Below are positions 14,225-21,104 of a DNA stretch of 33,408 nucleotides, one piece after another. Positions within the stretch are counted from its first letter, which is position 1. Each line of letters starts with the position of its first letter. This stretch comes from Rosenbergiella gaditana (GTDB lineage Bacteria; Pseudomonadota; Gammaproteobacteria; Enterobacterales; Enterobacteriaceae): NCBI RefSeq assembly GCF_018494065.1, contig NZ_JABBFR010000023.1, positions 1-33,408 of the forward strand, in the 5' to 3' direction. Under the pieces are notes generated by a model. It saw only the letters and a program-made list of their open reading frames with translations. It had not been told where the DNA came from and did not search any database. The position numbers were made by a program, and so were the translations under genes.

Positions 14225-15451
14225 TTAGAAGAAGATAGCGCCTTTTGTTTTACGCTTGATATGACCATCTAGGCTGTAGCGGATAGCATCCCAACAGTGT
14301 TCGTTACCATCTGCCAGCTTAGGAAGGACTTCACCCGTCACTCGGTCAGTCTTGTATGACCATAGCCGAGCCTCTTTTGCCACATTCTTGCAGCGAGGGT
14401 GAATAATGATTTCATCGAAACCACGCAGGTGAGCTATTCCGTCCTCTACGCTACCTTGCCATTTATCAGCGGATGATATTTTGAAACCCTGCCGTTTTAG
14501 ATAGCTAATGGTCTCTGGTCGCGCTGAGTCGGCTTTGATGGGCCAATTACGCACTTCGGGAATGGTGTCGTATAGCTTAGGCATGTGGTCAAGCTCAGTA
14601 TGCTCGCCGTATGCTTCGTACTCGATATGCAATGTATTCCCGATGATAAAGGAGCGAATGAGCGTGTTTGGGTCTTTAGCGAAACCGAAGTCAGCGCCGA
14701 AGAACAAGCGATCTGCTTGCCTCCAAAGTTCATCACCAAACTCAGCAACGCGATACTTACCTGCCAGCACCTGTTTCTCAGAGTTTTCAAGATAGGCACC
14801 CTCCCACACCCAAGCATAAGTCGCCGGGTCGAGATTCTTCTGGTCTTTAGCTCGGACAATCTCAAGCACTTCTGGGAACCACGGGTTATCCGTGTAGTTC
14901 ATCTCAACAGTGATAATTGAATCGTCTTGGCTTTTACGGAATCGTTTATCAGTCGGGCTACCATCTATCTCAGGGTTCCATGTCACCCATATCTCAGATC
15001 CAGCTTCACGCACTGTCGGGTCGAGTTTCTGCCAAGCCACTTCACTCACTGTCTCGGCTTCATCAACCCAGCACAGCAAGATACGCGCCTTAGATTTGAT
15101 GCTATCTAGGTTATGACGTAGGCCAGCAAAGACATAGCTCACACTGCGGTCAATTGTTCTAATGTACTTCTCGCCAATATCGAAGTTAGCCGCCAACCAA
15201 GGCACTGATCGTATCGCTTGCTTAATCTCTTCCATGCTCGATTCTTCCAATGAGTTCATAAACTCACGGGCACAAAGTATTACACCTGACTCACCATTCA
15301 TCATGGCTTGATAGGCTTTGACGGCTGTCATTAGTGCAAAGGTTCGAGTCTTTGCGCTACCACGCCCACCATGTGAGCAGCGGTAACGTTTATTTGTAGC
15401 GGTGAAGAGTGGAGCAAGCTTGGCTGGTATCGGTAGCTGTACGCTACTCAT
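14225..15451 (-). CDS. terL: Terminase large subunit
   Basis: About 408 residues of a packaging ATPase-nuclease of the Terminase_3 type. Numbering from the upstream TTG 15463, Walker A GGRGSAKT is at residues 32-39 and Walker B ILLCWVDEAE, with Asp134-Glu135, follows. The nuclease half starts with FFGADFGFAKDP. ATG 15451 is preferred as the start because it overlaps the small subunit stop (ATGAGTAG coupling), while the TTG 12 bases upstream has no ribosome site. With the small subunit and portal it would drive headful or cos packaging; the mode is not visible. Confidence 0.95.
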   Translation of the reverse strand: MSSVQLPIPAKLAPLFTATNKRYRCSHGGRGSAKTRTFALMTAVKAYQAMMNGESGVILCAREFMNSLEESSMEEIKQAIRSVPWLAANFDIGEKYIRTIDRSVSYVFAGLRHNLDSIKSKARILLCWVDEAETVSEVAWQKLDPTVREAGSEIWVTWNPEIDGSPTDKRFRKSQDDSIITVEMNYTDNPWFPEVLEIVRAKDQKNLDPATYAWVWEGAYLENSEKQVLAGKYRVAEFGDELWRQADRLFFGADFGFAKDPNTLIRSFIIGNTLHIEYEAYGEHTELDHMPKLYDTIPEVRNWPIKADSARPETISYLKRQGFKISSADKWQGSVEDGIAHLRGFDEIIIHPRCKNVAKEARLWSYKTDRVTGEVLPKLADGNEHCWDAIRYSLDGHIKRKTKGAIFF

Positions 15452-15842
15452 GTTTAGGCTCAACTGGTAATAATTGGATAGTGGTTGGCTTAGGAGTCAT
15501 GCTGCCGTCGGATGATTTATTATCAATCTCGGCTTTGTCGCTGTAGCCGTGGTTGGCGAGCATTAGCTTGGTTATCGTCGCGTTGAAGTCGCCGATAAGC
15601 CCCTTATTGATGAGCTTATTCTCTTGTAGGGTCTTGATTGCCTCTAACGTGCCCGAAAACTCTACATTGTCTTTGGCGTACTCCTGAGCTGTTGAGCGGC
15701 TAATGCCTAGATAACAGGCTAAGCCAGCCACGCTCGGGACTACATCCCCTACTGCTTCAAAGCCGCCCATTAAGTATTCTTTAGCCTTTTCGATGCTCTC
15801 GGCCAACTTACTTGGGCGACCAACTTTGTTTTTAGTCGCCAT
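15444..15842 (-). CDS. terS: Terminase small subunit
   Basis: 132 residues starting at ATG 15842 behind GAGGAATATG. The N-terminus is basic (MATKNKVGRPSKL), followed by a DNA-binding helix-turn-helix (VVPSVAGLACYLGISRSTAQEYAKD), as in phage terminase small subunits that recognise the packaging site. The C-terminus (NHGYSDKAEIDNKSS) resembles the linker that contacts the large subunit. It overlaps the large subunit gene by a few bases. The packaging recognition site is probably within or near this gene, but I do not see it. Confidence 0.88.
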   Translation of the reverse strand: MATKNKVGRPSKLAESIEKAKEYLMGGFEAVGDVVPSVAGLACYLGISRSTAQEYAKDNVEFSGTLEAIKTLQENKLINKGLIGDFNATITKLMLANHGYSDKAEIDNKSSDGSMTPKPTTIQLLPVEPKHE

Positions 15843-15974
15843 TTAGCATATTCCTCTATATTTATTTATATAAACCCGTAAACTTGTGACACCAAGGAGC
15901 ATTAAAACTTATATAAAGCTCTGTGAATGGCAGTTAATTACCACCATTTGCAGAATATTATAAATCCTCTGTAA

Positions 15975-16058
15975 TTATGAAAAGAAACACCACAACAACC
16001 ATGCCAATATCAAAATCCCAAATATCCTTTCCTCTACGAACTTCAGTAACTCCAACAT
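15975..16058 (-). CDS. Possible micro-protein with one membrane helix (27 aa)
   Basis: ATG 16058 follows AAGGA at eight bases and encodes MLELLKFVEERIFGILILAWLLWCFFS: an amphipathic start and one strong membrane helix to the stop. A longer frame reaching 16181 covers the hairpin region upstream and lacks such a ribosome site. It stands alone between the 122-residue unknown gene and the small terminase gene. The ribosome site and clean membrane pattern support it; the size argues for caution. Confidence 0.45.
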   Translation of the reverse strand: MLELLKFVEERIFGILILAWLLWCFFS

Positions 16059-16090
16059 GGCTTTATTCCTTGTTGATTGCATTAAACAGC

Positions 16091-16144
16091 ACCCGATAGG
16101 ATGCTCTGTGATGCAGAGAGCCGTTGTGAAAGTGGCTCTCGGGT
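16091..16144. other. Structured element with two hairpins inside an outer stem
   Basis: The outer stem ACCCGA (16091-16096) pairs with TCGGGT (16139-16144). Inside are CTCTG-TGATG-CAGAG and AGCC-N11-GGCT. The layout is a three-way junction in either strand's RNA. No T tract follows, so it is not an ordinary terminator. It lies in the leader of the micro-protein, upstream of terminase. Confidence 0.5.
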
Positions 16145-16147
16145 TGG

Positions 16148-16516
16148 TTAGTGCGGCCGCATGTGCCCAGAGAAGACGCATGTAGCAAAATAGTCTAAGA
16201 CATCTTCTATCTCAGTTATCCCATCTGCCTTAAGCCCTTCATATCTGCCTACGGAGGCGAAATAATTAACTCTTGTCAGGTTGCATACATCTAGCATCTG
16301 GTAAAAGAATATCTCCACTTCAAGGGGACTCATGCCCCCTTCAATGAAATATGAGACAAGGAATGACGCCAAAGGCCCTGACTTAAGTCCGATGTCGCCA
16401 TACTTGGATCGATATATTGGCTGTCGATGAATCGAGACTTGCCTGATACAGTATTCTTCTGCGACCTGAGTGGCGATCGGGAACTGTTTTTGAGAGTACG
16501 GGTTTCCTTCAATCAT
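16148..16516 (-). CDS. Unknown protein coupled to the Rha-type regulator (122 aa)
   Basis: 122 residues; ATG 16516 overlaps the stop of the Rha-type gene (ATGA), indicating coupled translation. The sequence reads MIEGNPYSQKQFPIATQVAEEY, and later a helical stretch (GPLASFLVSYFIEGGMSPLEVEIFFYQMLDVCNL) and an acidic helix (GITEIEDVLDYFATCVFSG). No membrane segment and no recognised domain. Its coupling to a regulator suggests a joint role, possibly in late or host regulation, but this is only context. Confidence 0.7.
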   Translation of the reverse strand: MIEGNPYSQKQFPIATQVAEEYCIRQVSIHRQPIYRSKYGDIGLKSGPLASFLVSYFIEGGMSPLEVEIFFYQMLDVCNLTRVNYFASVGRYEGLKADGITEIEDVLDYFATCVFSGHMRPH

Positions 16517-17199
16517 GCCGCTAACCTGTGCTGCTCTTCAATCAATGGCTGGCGATGCTTCTTATCAAATAGACCCATTAACGCTTCTTTTCTCTGCTCG
16601 TAATCCCAGCCCATGCCAATAAATACAGTGTTAGCTCTCTGTAATTCAGTTATGCAGTGAATCTGCTCAGGGGTAAGGTAATCACGGATAGGCTCTTTCT
16701 TACCTATCTCATGGTGAACACGAAACTTAGCTGCCGTCATTCCTAGAGATATGCGATTAATCAAGTCTGCTTCGTTACTGAAATGATGTGGTGAAATCTG
16801 CTTACCTTGTGCTTCGCGCTCATGCTTTATAGCTTCAGTCATAGGCTTATACTCAAGACGTGCCGAATTGCGATCCATCTTCTTAGCCGCGAGAGTTCTA
16901 CGCATTTTGAAGAATTCATACACTAGCCGCTTTTTGAACGCTCGAACCACATCATTGTTACGCATATAAGTGATTAGCAGCGTGGTTTGCTGTTCATTAA
17001 GCAATGCTATTTCCTGCTTCTGAGTGCCGCCGCCTGTCTTGAAGGGTCGCATTTCAAATTCTACCCTTCCAAACTCCTCTAGGTCTGCTAGGTACTTGCG
17101 AATAAGTTGAATTACGGGTTTATGCCCCTTTTCCACTCCTTCAGCAATTGCAAATGAATTGGTGACTAACTCTAATTTCTTAATCTCTACTAATTCCAT
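16513..17199 (-). CDS. Rha-family phage regulatory protein
   Basis: 228 residues from ATG 17199, which has AAGGA seven bases upstream; the in-frame start at 17262 has none. Residues 1-110 match the Rha pattern: a winged-helix region with KGHKPVIQLIRKYLADLEEFG, FKTGGGTQKQEIALLNEQQTTLLITYMRNN and VVRAFKKRLVYEFFKMR. The C-terminal part (residues 110-228) is a second helical domain with HHEIGKKEPIRDYLTPEQI. Rha proteins interfere with phage growth in some hosts lacking IHF, and many are regulators. The gene sits between lysis and packaging genes after a terminator, so it may be separately expressed. Confidence 0.85.
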   Translation of the reverse strand: MELVEIKKLELVTNSFAIAEGVEKGHKPVIQLIRKYLADLEEFGRVEFEMRPFKTGGGTQKQEIALLNEQQTTLLITYMRNNDVVRAFKKRLVYEFFKMRRTLAAKKMDRNSARLEYKPMTEAIKHEREAQGKQISPHHFSNEADLINRISLGMTAAKFRVHHEIGKKEPIRDYLTPEQIHCITELQRANTVFIGMGWDYEQRKEALMGLFDKKHRQPLIEEQHRLAA

Positions 17200-17337
17200 G
17201 ATGCTTTCCTTACTTAGGTAATGAACCCTTGCCGCGTAGGAAATCAGCCCATCGAAGCGCATCAGCTAAACTGAAGTCCTCAAGGGGTCATTCCTAAAGA
17301 AGGTTCGATGTTGTGTGCTCTGCGGGAGCAATAAAAA

Positions 17338-17359
17338 AGCCCACCGGTTAAAGTGGGCT
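17338..17359 (-). terminator. Terminator after the lysis cassette
   Basis: AGCCCAC (17338-17344) pairs with GTGGGCT (17353-17359); on the minus strand TTTTTT follows. It closes the lysis gene group before the Rha-type gene, so terminase and head genes would be reached only by antiterminated transcripts or a second promoter. Confidence 0.85.
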
Positions 17360-17426
17360 TGAGGTAGTGATATTTCCTGTCGGGTAATAACCACAATCGA
17401 GGCCACGTTAATGACCTCTGTTCTGG

Positions 17427-17615
17427 CTACTGCGAGACAACTGGCGTGGCCGTGTTGGCTTTCTGTTCTGCGAGTCGCTTTTGCACTTCGGCTTCAATCA
17501 GTTTCGATTTCTCTTCGGCTTTCGCTTTGAAGTAATCACGCACCTTCACCCATCCGCCGGCGACAAGAATAAGGAGGATAGCGATAGAGTTTGCGTAAGT
17601 GAGTAAGTCAGTCAT
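17427..17615 (-). CDS. Small membrane protein after Rz1 (62 aa)
   Basis: ATG 17615 overlaps the Rz1 stop at 17608. One N-terminal membrane helix (SIAILLILVAGGWV) is followed by a charged helix likely to form a coiled coil (YFKAKAEEKSKLIEAEVQKRLAEQKA). This is an inner-membrane, Rz-like layout, but a full Rz/Rz1 pair is already present upstream. It may modulate lysis or be an accessory holin-like protein; no family is recognised. Confidence 0.75.
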   Translation of the reverse strand: MTDLLTYANSIAILLILVAGGWVKVRDYFKAKAEEKSKLIEAEVQKRLAEQKANTATPVVSQ

Positions 17616-17937
17616 TTTTCTGTCTCTCTAATTCGATTCGCTGGATGGCTGCCTTGTCTTCATTGCAGTTCTCAAGCGCGGTTAAAAGTGATTCGTTCCA
17701 TAGAAGGCTTGATTGCCAAGTGAATGGAAGCACTGGTGATGGTACGGGGCATTTCCTAGTCAGGCTTTCCGGTATCGGCACCGGGGGAACTTTGACGTAT
17801 TTGGTCGGCGTGCCTGAACAACTCACTAGCAGCATTGTCAGGAACAAGCTGAGAAGCACATTTATCAGTCGATACCTGCTGAATGATGTACTCAACTCGC
17901 TGCTTACTCTTGGCATTATTATTTTCCTGAGATTCAT
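17608..17937 (-). CDS. Rz1: Rz1-like outer-membrane spanin lipoprotein
   Basis: Read in another frame inside the end of Rz and running past it, the classic overlapping Rz/Rz1 arrangement. The signal peptide is lipoprotein-type with lipobox LVSC (LLSLFLTMLLVSC), followed by a Pro-rich mature part (KVPPVPIPESL, PVPSPVLPFTW), as in o-spanins. The start may be the second Met (17916), which leaves a normal signal peptide. Together with Rz it fuses inner and outer membranes in the last step of lysis. Confidence 0.87.
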   Translation of the reverse strand: MNLRKIIMPRVSSELSTSFSRYRLINVLLSLFLTMLLVSCSGTPTKYVKVPPVPIPESLTRKCPVPSPVLPFTWQSSLLWNESLLTALENCNEDKAAIQRIELERQKND

Positions 17938-18139
17938 AAGCAGCCTTGGCTATCATGTTGAAAACCGACATTGAGCGAATAACTGATGATGTGATTAACT
18001 GCTGGCTATTAAGTTGCTCTTTAGCGTTAGCAGCAGCATCGGCGTTTGATTTGTACTTAAACCCGAATACCAATCCAGCCGAGAGAAGCGATAGCACCAA
18101 ACCTACTACGACGGTTGCCAATATCGATTCCCTATTCAC
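17756..18139 (-). CDS. Rz: Rz-like inner-membrane spanin
   Basis: 127 residues; GTG 18139 overlaps the endolysin stop. An N-terminal signal anchor (ILATVVVGLVLSLLSAGLVFGF) is followed by a periplasmic helical domain with coiled-coil character (AANAKEQLNSQQLI, AKSKQRVEYIIQQVS) and a C-terminal segment, the i-spanin layout. Rz1 is encoded in another frame over its last 180 bases. The pair acts after holin and endolysin have opened the wall. Confidence 0.87.
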   Translation of the reverse strand: MNRESILATVVVGLVLSLLSAGLVFGFKYKSNADAAANAKEQLNSQQLITSSVIRSMSVFNMIAKAAYESQENNNAKSKQRVEYIIQQVSTDKCASQLVPDNAASELFRHADQIRQSSPGADTGKPD

Positions 18140-18621
18140 TTATCACCCCACAGGCAGATTTCACGTTCTACCTCGCGTCGATTAACCAGTCCAGCAACAA
18201 CACGCTTATTAACGTACTTCCACTGGCGAAGGCCATCACAGGCTTGTTGGTATCTTCCGGCATTGAGATTGCGTAGTACCGAGGAATGTTCGAATGCAGA
18301 GGTGCCAACGTTGTACGAGAAACTAATTAGGGCTGCTTCTTGATACTCGTTCATAGGAACTTTAACAGAGCGTTCTACCGAGTTGGCGAATAATTGTAGG
18401 TGCTTTTGTAGGAGGATGTCACATTCCTTCTTGGTGTAAACCTTGCCGGGGATAACGTCTTTACCCGTCACGCCACTGCATACCGTCCATACTCCTCCGA
18501 CATCTTTGTATGGTGTTAACTCTGTACCCTCTTGGCTCGGAACTAGTACAGTGGCTATAGCGATTGCACCTGCTCCGCTTACACCAATTAATGCCTTTCG
18601 CAGAGAAGATGAAATAGCCAT
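18136..18621 (-). CDS. SAR endolysin (GH24 lysozyme)
   Basis: 161 residues with the phage lysozyme triad Glu31-x8-Asp40-x5-Thr46 (EGTELTPYKDVGGVWT). The N-terminus has a weakly hydrophobic Gly/Ala-rich segment (IGVSGAGAIAIATVLV) typical of a signal-anchor-release domain: the enzyme would be exported by Sec, held inactive in the membrane, then released when the membrane is depolarised. It cleaves the MurNAc-GlcNAc bond. It follows the P21-type holin by four bases, the pairing expected for a SAR endolysin. Confidence 0.93.
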   Translation of the reverse strand: MAISSSLRKALIGVSGAGAIAIATVLVPSQEGTELTPYKDVGGVWTVCSGVTGKDVIPGKVYTKKECDILLQKHLQLFANSVERSVKVPMNEYQEAALISFSYNVGTSAFEHSSVLRNLNAGRYQQACDGLRQWKYVNKRVVAGLVNRREVEREICLWGDK

Positions 18622-18624
18622 GAC

Positions 18625-18885
18625 CTAATCCTCTTGCGGTGGGGGCGAGATTATCCCCCGCGATAACTGACTCTCATACGCTCTTGTCTGTCTTCGCTTA
18701 AAGTAGAAGTTACTAGCGCAGGTGATGACACCAATGACTAGCCCCCCAACAACCGAAATGGTTTGCCAGTCGAGGTGGTGTATCTTGTCCATTACGCTCC
18801 CCCAACAAATAAGTGATCCAGACGCGCAATAGCTGACTACCGATGAAATTTTACCGGGCATATTGATTGTCTTCATGGTTTCCAC
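18625..18885 (-). CDS. P21 S-like pinholin with two potential starts
   Basis: 86 residues resembling the phage 21 S family: a first hydrophobic segment (ISSVVSYCASGSLICWGSVM), the spacer KIHHLDWQT, a second helix (ISVVGGLVIGVITCASNFYF) and a basic tail (KRRQTRAY). The N-terminus METMKT has Met codons at positions 1 and 4, as in P21 S (MKSMDK), where the longer product is an antiholin and the shorter one the holin. Pinholins make small pores that depolarise the membrane and release SAR endolysins, which fits the next gene. Confidence 0.85.
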   Translation of the reverse strand: METMKTINMPGKISSVVSYCASGSLICWGSVMDKIHHLDWQTISVVGGLVIGVITCASNFYFKRRQTRAYESQLSRGIISPPPQED

Positions 18886-18989
18886 CTTTGGCTTGAGTTA
18901 AAAGCTAGGTGCTGTGTGTAGGGATTCACCGCCTGTCACTTGATAGTATCTGTGTGGGATAATTGGGATTGACTTGCGGTGAAATAAAA

Positions 18990-19013
18990 AAGGCCTCACC
19001 GAAGTGAAGCCTT
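18990..19013 (-). terminator. Second terminator of the late leader
   Basis: AAGGC/GCCTT plus TCAC/GTGA stems with one mismatch, loop CGAA region, followed on the minus strand by TTTTTTATTTC. With the one at 19032 it forms a tandem block that Q must overcome. Confidence 0.8.
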
Positions 19014-19031
19014 AGAATTTGGGTAAAAAAA

Positions 19032-19051
19032 AGCCCCACTTCTGTGAGGCT
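19032..19051 (-). terminator. First terminator of the late leader
   Basis: Minus strand AGCCTCAC-AGAA-GTGGGGCT (one mismatch), followed by eight T. It lies roughly 135 bases downstream of the predicted late start point. Confidence 0.82.
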
Positions 19052-19069
19052 CAATATTCTGGTTGGCCG

Positions 19070-19092
19070 CATGGTAATGCGTTCTTACCATG
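19070..19092. other. Perfect hairpin in the late leader
   Basis: CATGGTAA (19070-19077) and TTACCATG (19085-19092) form an 8-bp stem with loop TGCGTTC. No T tract. It could be part of a leader RNA or a pause or antitermination element. Confidence 0.6.
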
Positions 19093-19186
19093 TCTTTGTA
19101 GTCAAGAATACAAAAGCACAGGCAGTCCTTTGTATCCTACCGCCCTAATGCGTGATTAACCGGATGGGTTTGTAGGCGGCGCATAA

Positions 19187-19215
19187 TATTTACAACAATG
19201 TAATTACTGTGTCAA
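19187..19215 (-). promoter_or_regulatory. Candidate late promoter pR'
   Basis: Minus-strand -35 TTGACA (19215-19210), 17-bp spacer, -10 TAAATA (19192-19187); an alternative TATTAT lies three bases further on. It is downstream of Q and upstream of the tandem terminators, as pR' must be. The -10 is poor. Confidence 0.5.
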
Positions 19216-19323
19216 TACTCTAAAATGCTCATTCATCACAACGAAAAGCGCACTCTCCATGCCATTCAGGGAAACCGTGTCAGGCAAGGGTATTGCTACC
19301 AAAGTACGCTTATCTGTTGCAAT

Positions 19324-19349
19324 AAAAAACCCCGCCGAGGCGAGGTCTA
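19324..19349 (-). terminator. Terminator after Q, identical to 1606-1631
   Basis: Same GC-rich stem with short loop followed on the minus strand by six T. It would end the early right transcript just after Q. Confidence 0.85.
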
Positions 19350-19436
19350 ATATTGGTTTGCTCAGTTCGCTTTTACTCCCAGAGCGTATATGAAATATAC
19401 TCTAGTGAATGCCCAATCCTTTTAGCAATTCGTGCT

Positions 19437-20060
19437 TTACGCTACATTTTGTAGAACTTCTTTCTTCAATTCACGCTGTGCGGCATAAAAAATTTCTCCT
19501 TCCAGTATCGATTCCGCCCATTCCATTCTATTGCGTGCTTCTTTCGGGGTTATGCCAGTGAGGTAGCTTAAAGAACGCTGAACATCTTGCGAGCTTTTGC
19601 ACTTGCAGTATCTTAATCTTGCTACTGAGCGGATCGGGTTATCTCTGCCGAATGTTTTAGTAATTACGCGTTCCATAAAGTCAGCATCATCAGATTCTTT
19701 GGCGAGAGCGATGATGTTGGCTGCTGAAGATTGCGGCACCACTAAGTCACGGGCCTTGCGCATTAACTCTTCCCCTCGGTAGCCCTCACAATAAAGCTGA
19801 GACACGACCTTTTCGATTTGTTTGCCCTTCTGTTCACTCCACTCACAACGCATCATTAGACGACCAAGGATGTTGATTTCTCCCTTGTCATATTCTTCGT
19901 TGCCGAGGTGCTGCCCCCATAGCTTCAGTAGATGACGAATCCATGCTCGCTGTGACTCATTGATAGTCTTCCAACCATTGCCGAATAAACGCCGCATATC
20001 AGCCGACGATCGCACACCTGATATTTTCACCACTAACCGGTAATCGTGTTCAATGCGCAT
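19437..20060 (-). CDS. Q: Q-like late antitermination protein
   Basis: 207 residues from ATG 20060, with GGAGGAAGAAG upstream. It occupies the Q position: last gene of the early right operon, upstream of a late leader with promoter and tandem terminators and of the lysis cassette. Sequence features are helical and basic: SQRAWIRHLLKLWGQHLG, GRLMMRCEW, RSVARLRYCKCKSSQDVQRSLSYLTGITPKEARNRMEW. It is not close to lambda Q from what I can see and is better compared with the shorter Q proteins of other lambdoid phages (DUF1133-like). A perfect CII-type site lies antisense within it. Confidence 0.75.
   Translation of the reverse strand: MRIEHDYRLVVKISGVRSSADMRRLFGNGWKTINESQRAWIRHLLKLWGQHLGNEEYDKGEINILGRLMMRCEWSEQKGKQIEKVVSQLYCEGYRGEELMRKARDLVVPQSSAANIIALAKESDDADFMERVITKTFGRDNPIRSVARLRYCKCKSSQDVQRSLSYLTGITPKEARNRMEWAESILEGEIFYAAQRELKKEVLQNVA
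19587..19619 (+). promoter_or_regulatory. Predicted CII-activated antisense promoter inside Q (paQ-like)
   Basis: TTGC-GAGCTT-TTGC at 19587-19600 matches the CII site TTGC-N6-TTGC on the strand antisense to Q. A -10 at the standard distance is poor (TAATCT, 19614-19619). In lambda, CII activates paQ within Q to delay late expression. Confidence 0.55.
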
Positions 20061-20172
20061 TCTTCTTCCTCCGCTTATTGCCGGGTTGGGCTGGATAACT
20101 CTGTGGGGTTTTGTACTGGACTGTTGGGGTTATGGGTGAGAAGTGGTTAAGAAGTTTGGTAAGCCAAGTCAT
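20050..20172 (-). CDS. Small basic protein coupled to Q (40 aa)
   Basis: ATG 20172 overlaps the stop of the preceding gene (ATGA), and its TGA lies 11 bases inside Q. The 40 residues start MTWLTKLLNHFSPITPTVQY and end in a basic run (GNKRRKKNAH). The last codons also supply the Q ribosome site. Overlaps at both ends suggest it is translated as part of the nin-type chain. No family recognised. Confidence 0.6.
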   Translation of the reverse strand: MTWLTKLLNHFSPITPTVQYKTPQSYPAQPGNKRRKKNAH

Positions 20173-20354
20173 GAGTGACCTGCCTTTTCAAGAGCATCTT
20201 CGAGAGTAGCTATCGCGGCTTTAGTGAGAAATGTATCACCTGTAACCCTCTGCATTTTTATTTCTTCCAGAGCCATTTTTAATAATCCAACACTCACAGT
20301 TACTGGCTTGCGATTTATTTCAGCATTTCTAGCCATTCTTTCTAAGTGACTCAT
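20169..20354 (-). CDS. Unknown nin-region protein (61 aa)
   Basis: ATG 20354 overlaps the ninG stop (ATGA). The 61 residues are largely helical: MSHLERMARNAEINRKP, then VSVGLLKMALEEIKMQRVTGD and TKAAIATLEDALEKAG. Soluble, no cysteine motif. Small helical proteins of this type are common near ninG in lambdoid phages; no function can be assigned. Confidence 0.75.
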   Translation of the reverse strand: MSHLERMARNAEINRKPVTVSVGLLKMALEEIKMQRVTGDTFLTKAAIATLEDALEKAGHS

Positions 20355-20989
20355 ACCCCCTCCCTCTGCTTAATTAGCTCTCTGGTTTTCTGCCTGTAGT
20401 GCGCTGCCAGTTGTTCCAGCTCCTCCCGCGTCCATTTCTTTACCGGGTGCGGACCCATTAAAACTTCGAATGCCTCCTGCCCTATTTTTTCGATAAGGTT
20501 CGGCGTGTAGTTTTCGATATTTCCTGATAAGTGCTGGTTACAGGGAGCGCATTGCTTATGGCAGTTGGTTTCGTCATAGCGCGTCGCTGGCGAGGCTCCA
20601 CGTGTTCGATAATGCCCTGCGTCGTACTTACCCTCATGATGACGCCCACAGCTAATACAGGGCTGCTCTGCGTCCCGTGTGCGGATGTATTGGTTGAATG
20701 CTGATTGGGCTTTACTGTGGAAATAACTGAGGGGTTTTACTTCTAGCTTGCGTATCTGGTGGTGACGGCGTTCTTGCTGTGCTTCTTTCTTGCGTTTAAT
20801 GCTTTCCCTTCGGGCTTCTTTTCTCCTTTTTTCTTGCTCTCTGATTTCTTTTTTCTTCTCTTTGCTTCTCTTTGCCAGTGCAATCACAGCCCCACATTCC
20901 GGTTTGCACCACCATTCATTTTGAAATCGAGGGTGAAACCATCCTCTGCAATCAGGGTTCTTGCATCGTCGTCTTGTCTTTCTCATCAC
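20351..20989 (-). CDS. ninG: NinG recombination protein
   Basis: 212 residues. The ribosome site GGAGGG precedes GTG 20989/ATG 20986. It has the NinG (Rap) layout: an N-terminal zinc motif (CKNPDCRGWFHPRF then WWCKPEC), a long basic helix (KRSKEKKKEIREQEKRRKE), and a C-terminal HNH-like part (CISCGRHHEGKYDAGHYRTRGA, CHKQCAPCNQHLSGN). Lambda NinG/Rap is a Holliday-junction endonuclease that promotes phage recombination. It overlaps both neighbours by a few bases. Confidence 0.93.
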   Translation of the reverse strand: MMRKTRRRCKNPDCRGWFHPRFQNEWWCKPECGAVIALAKRSKEKKKEIREQEKRRKEARRESIKRKKEAQQERRHHQIRKLEVKPLSYFHSKAQSAFNQYIRTRDAEQPCISCGRHHEGKYDAGHYRTRGASPATRYDETNCHKQCAPCNQHLSGNIENYTPNLIEKIGQEAFEVLMGPHPVKKWTREELEQLAAHYRQKTRELIKQREGV

Positions 20990-21104
20990 TCCCTCCTAAA
21001 TCGCAATAGTTCGGGTCCTTAGTCTGATATATCTCTTCACAAGCTTCACACCACCTGTCATCTTATGAAGGGAAGCCGCAAGCTGTACATGGAGTTTCCA
21101 TCAT
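20952..21104 (-). pseudogene. Four-cysteine zinc-ribbon gene interrupted by a stop codon
   Basis: From ATG 21104 the frame reads MMETPCTACGFPS, then TAA (21065-21063), then continues in frame as DDRWCEACEEIYQTKDPNYC to a TGA at 20952, overlapping the ninG start. The two CxxC pairs fall on either side of the stop, so the natural protein was probably a small zinc-ribbon protein of about 50 residues, like NinF-type products. The start overlaps the stop of the gene before it, as in a translated chain. It is either a true nonsense mutation or a sequence error. Confidence 0.6.

Larger units (their letters stand above)
18886..19436 (-). promoter_or_regulatory. Late leader between Q and holin (551 bp, no gene seen)
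   Basis: The gap contains, in the direction of late transcription: a terminator copy (19349-19324), a candidate late promoter (19215-19187), a hairpin (19092-19070), two tandem terminators (19051-19032 and 19013-18990), then about 100 bases before the holin. This is the pR'-leader-tR' layout on which Q-type antiterminators act. A palindrome GTATAT-GAA-ATATAC also occurs at about 19388-19402. I see no coding frame of note here. Confidence 0.7.

Noticed and set aside
15975..16181. 68-residue version of the micro-protein frame
   Set aside because: The upstream part covers the structured element and lacks a ribosome site; only the last 27 codons have a good start.
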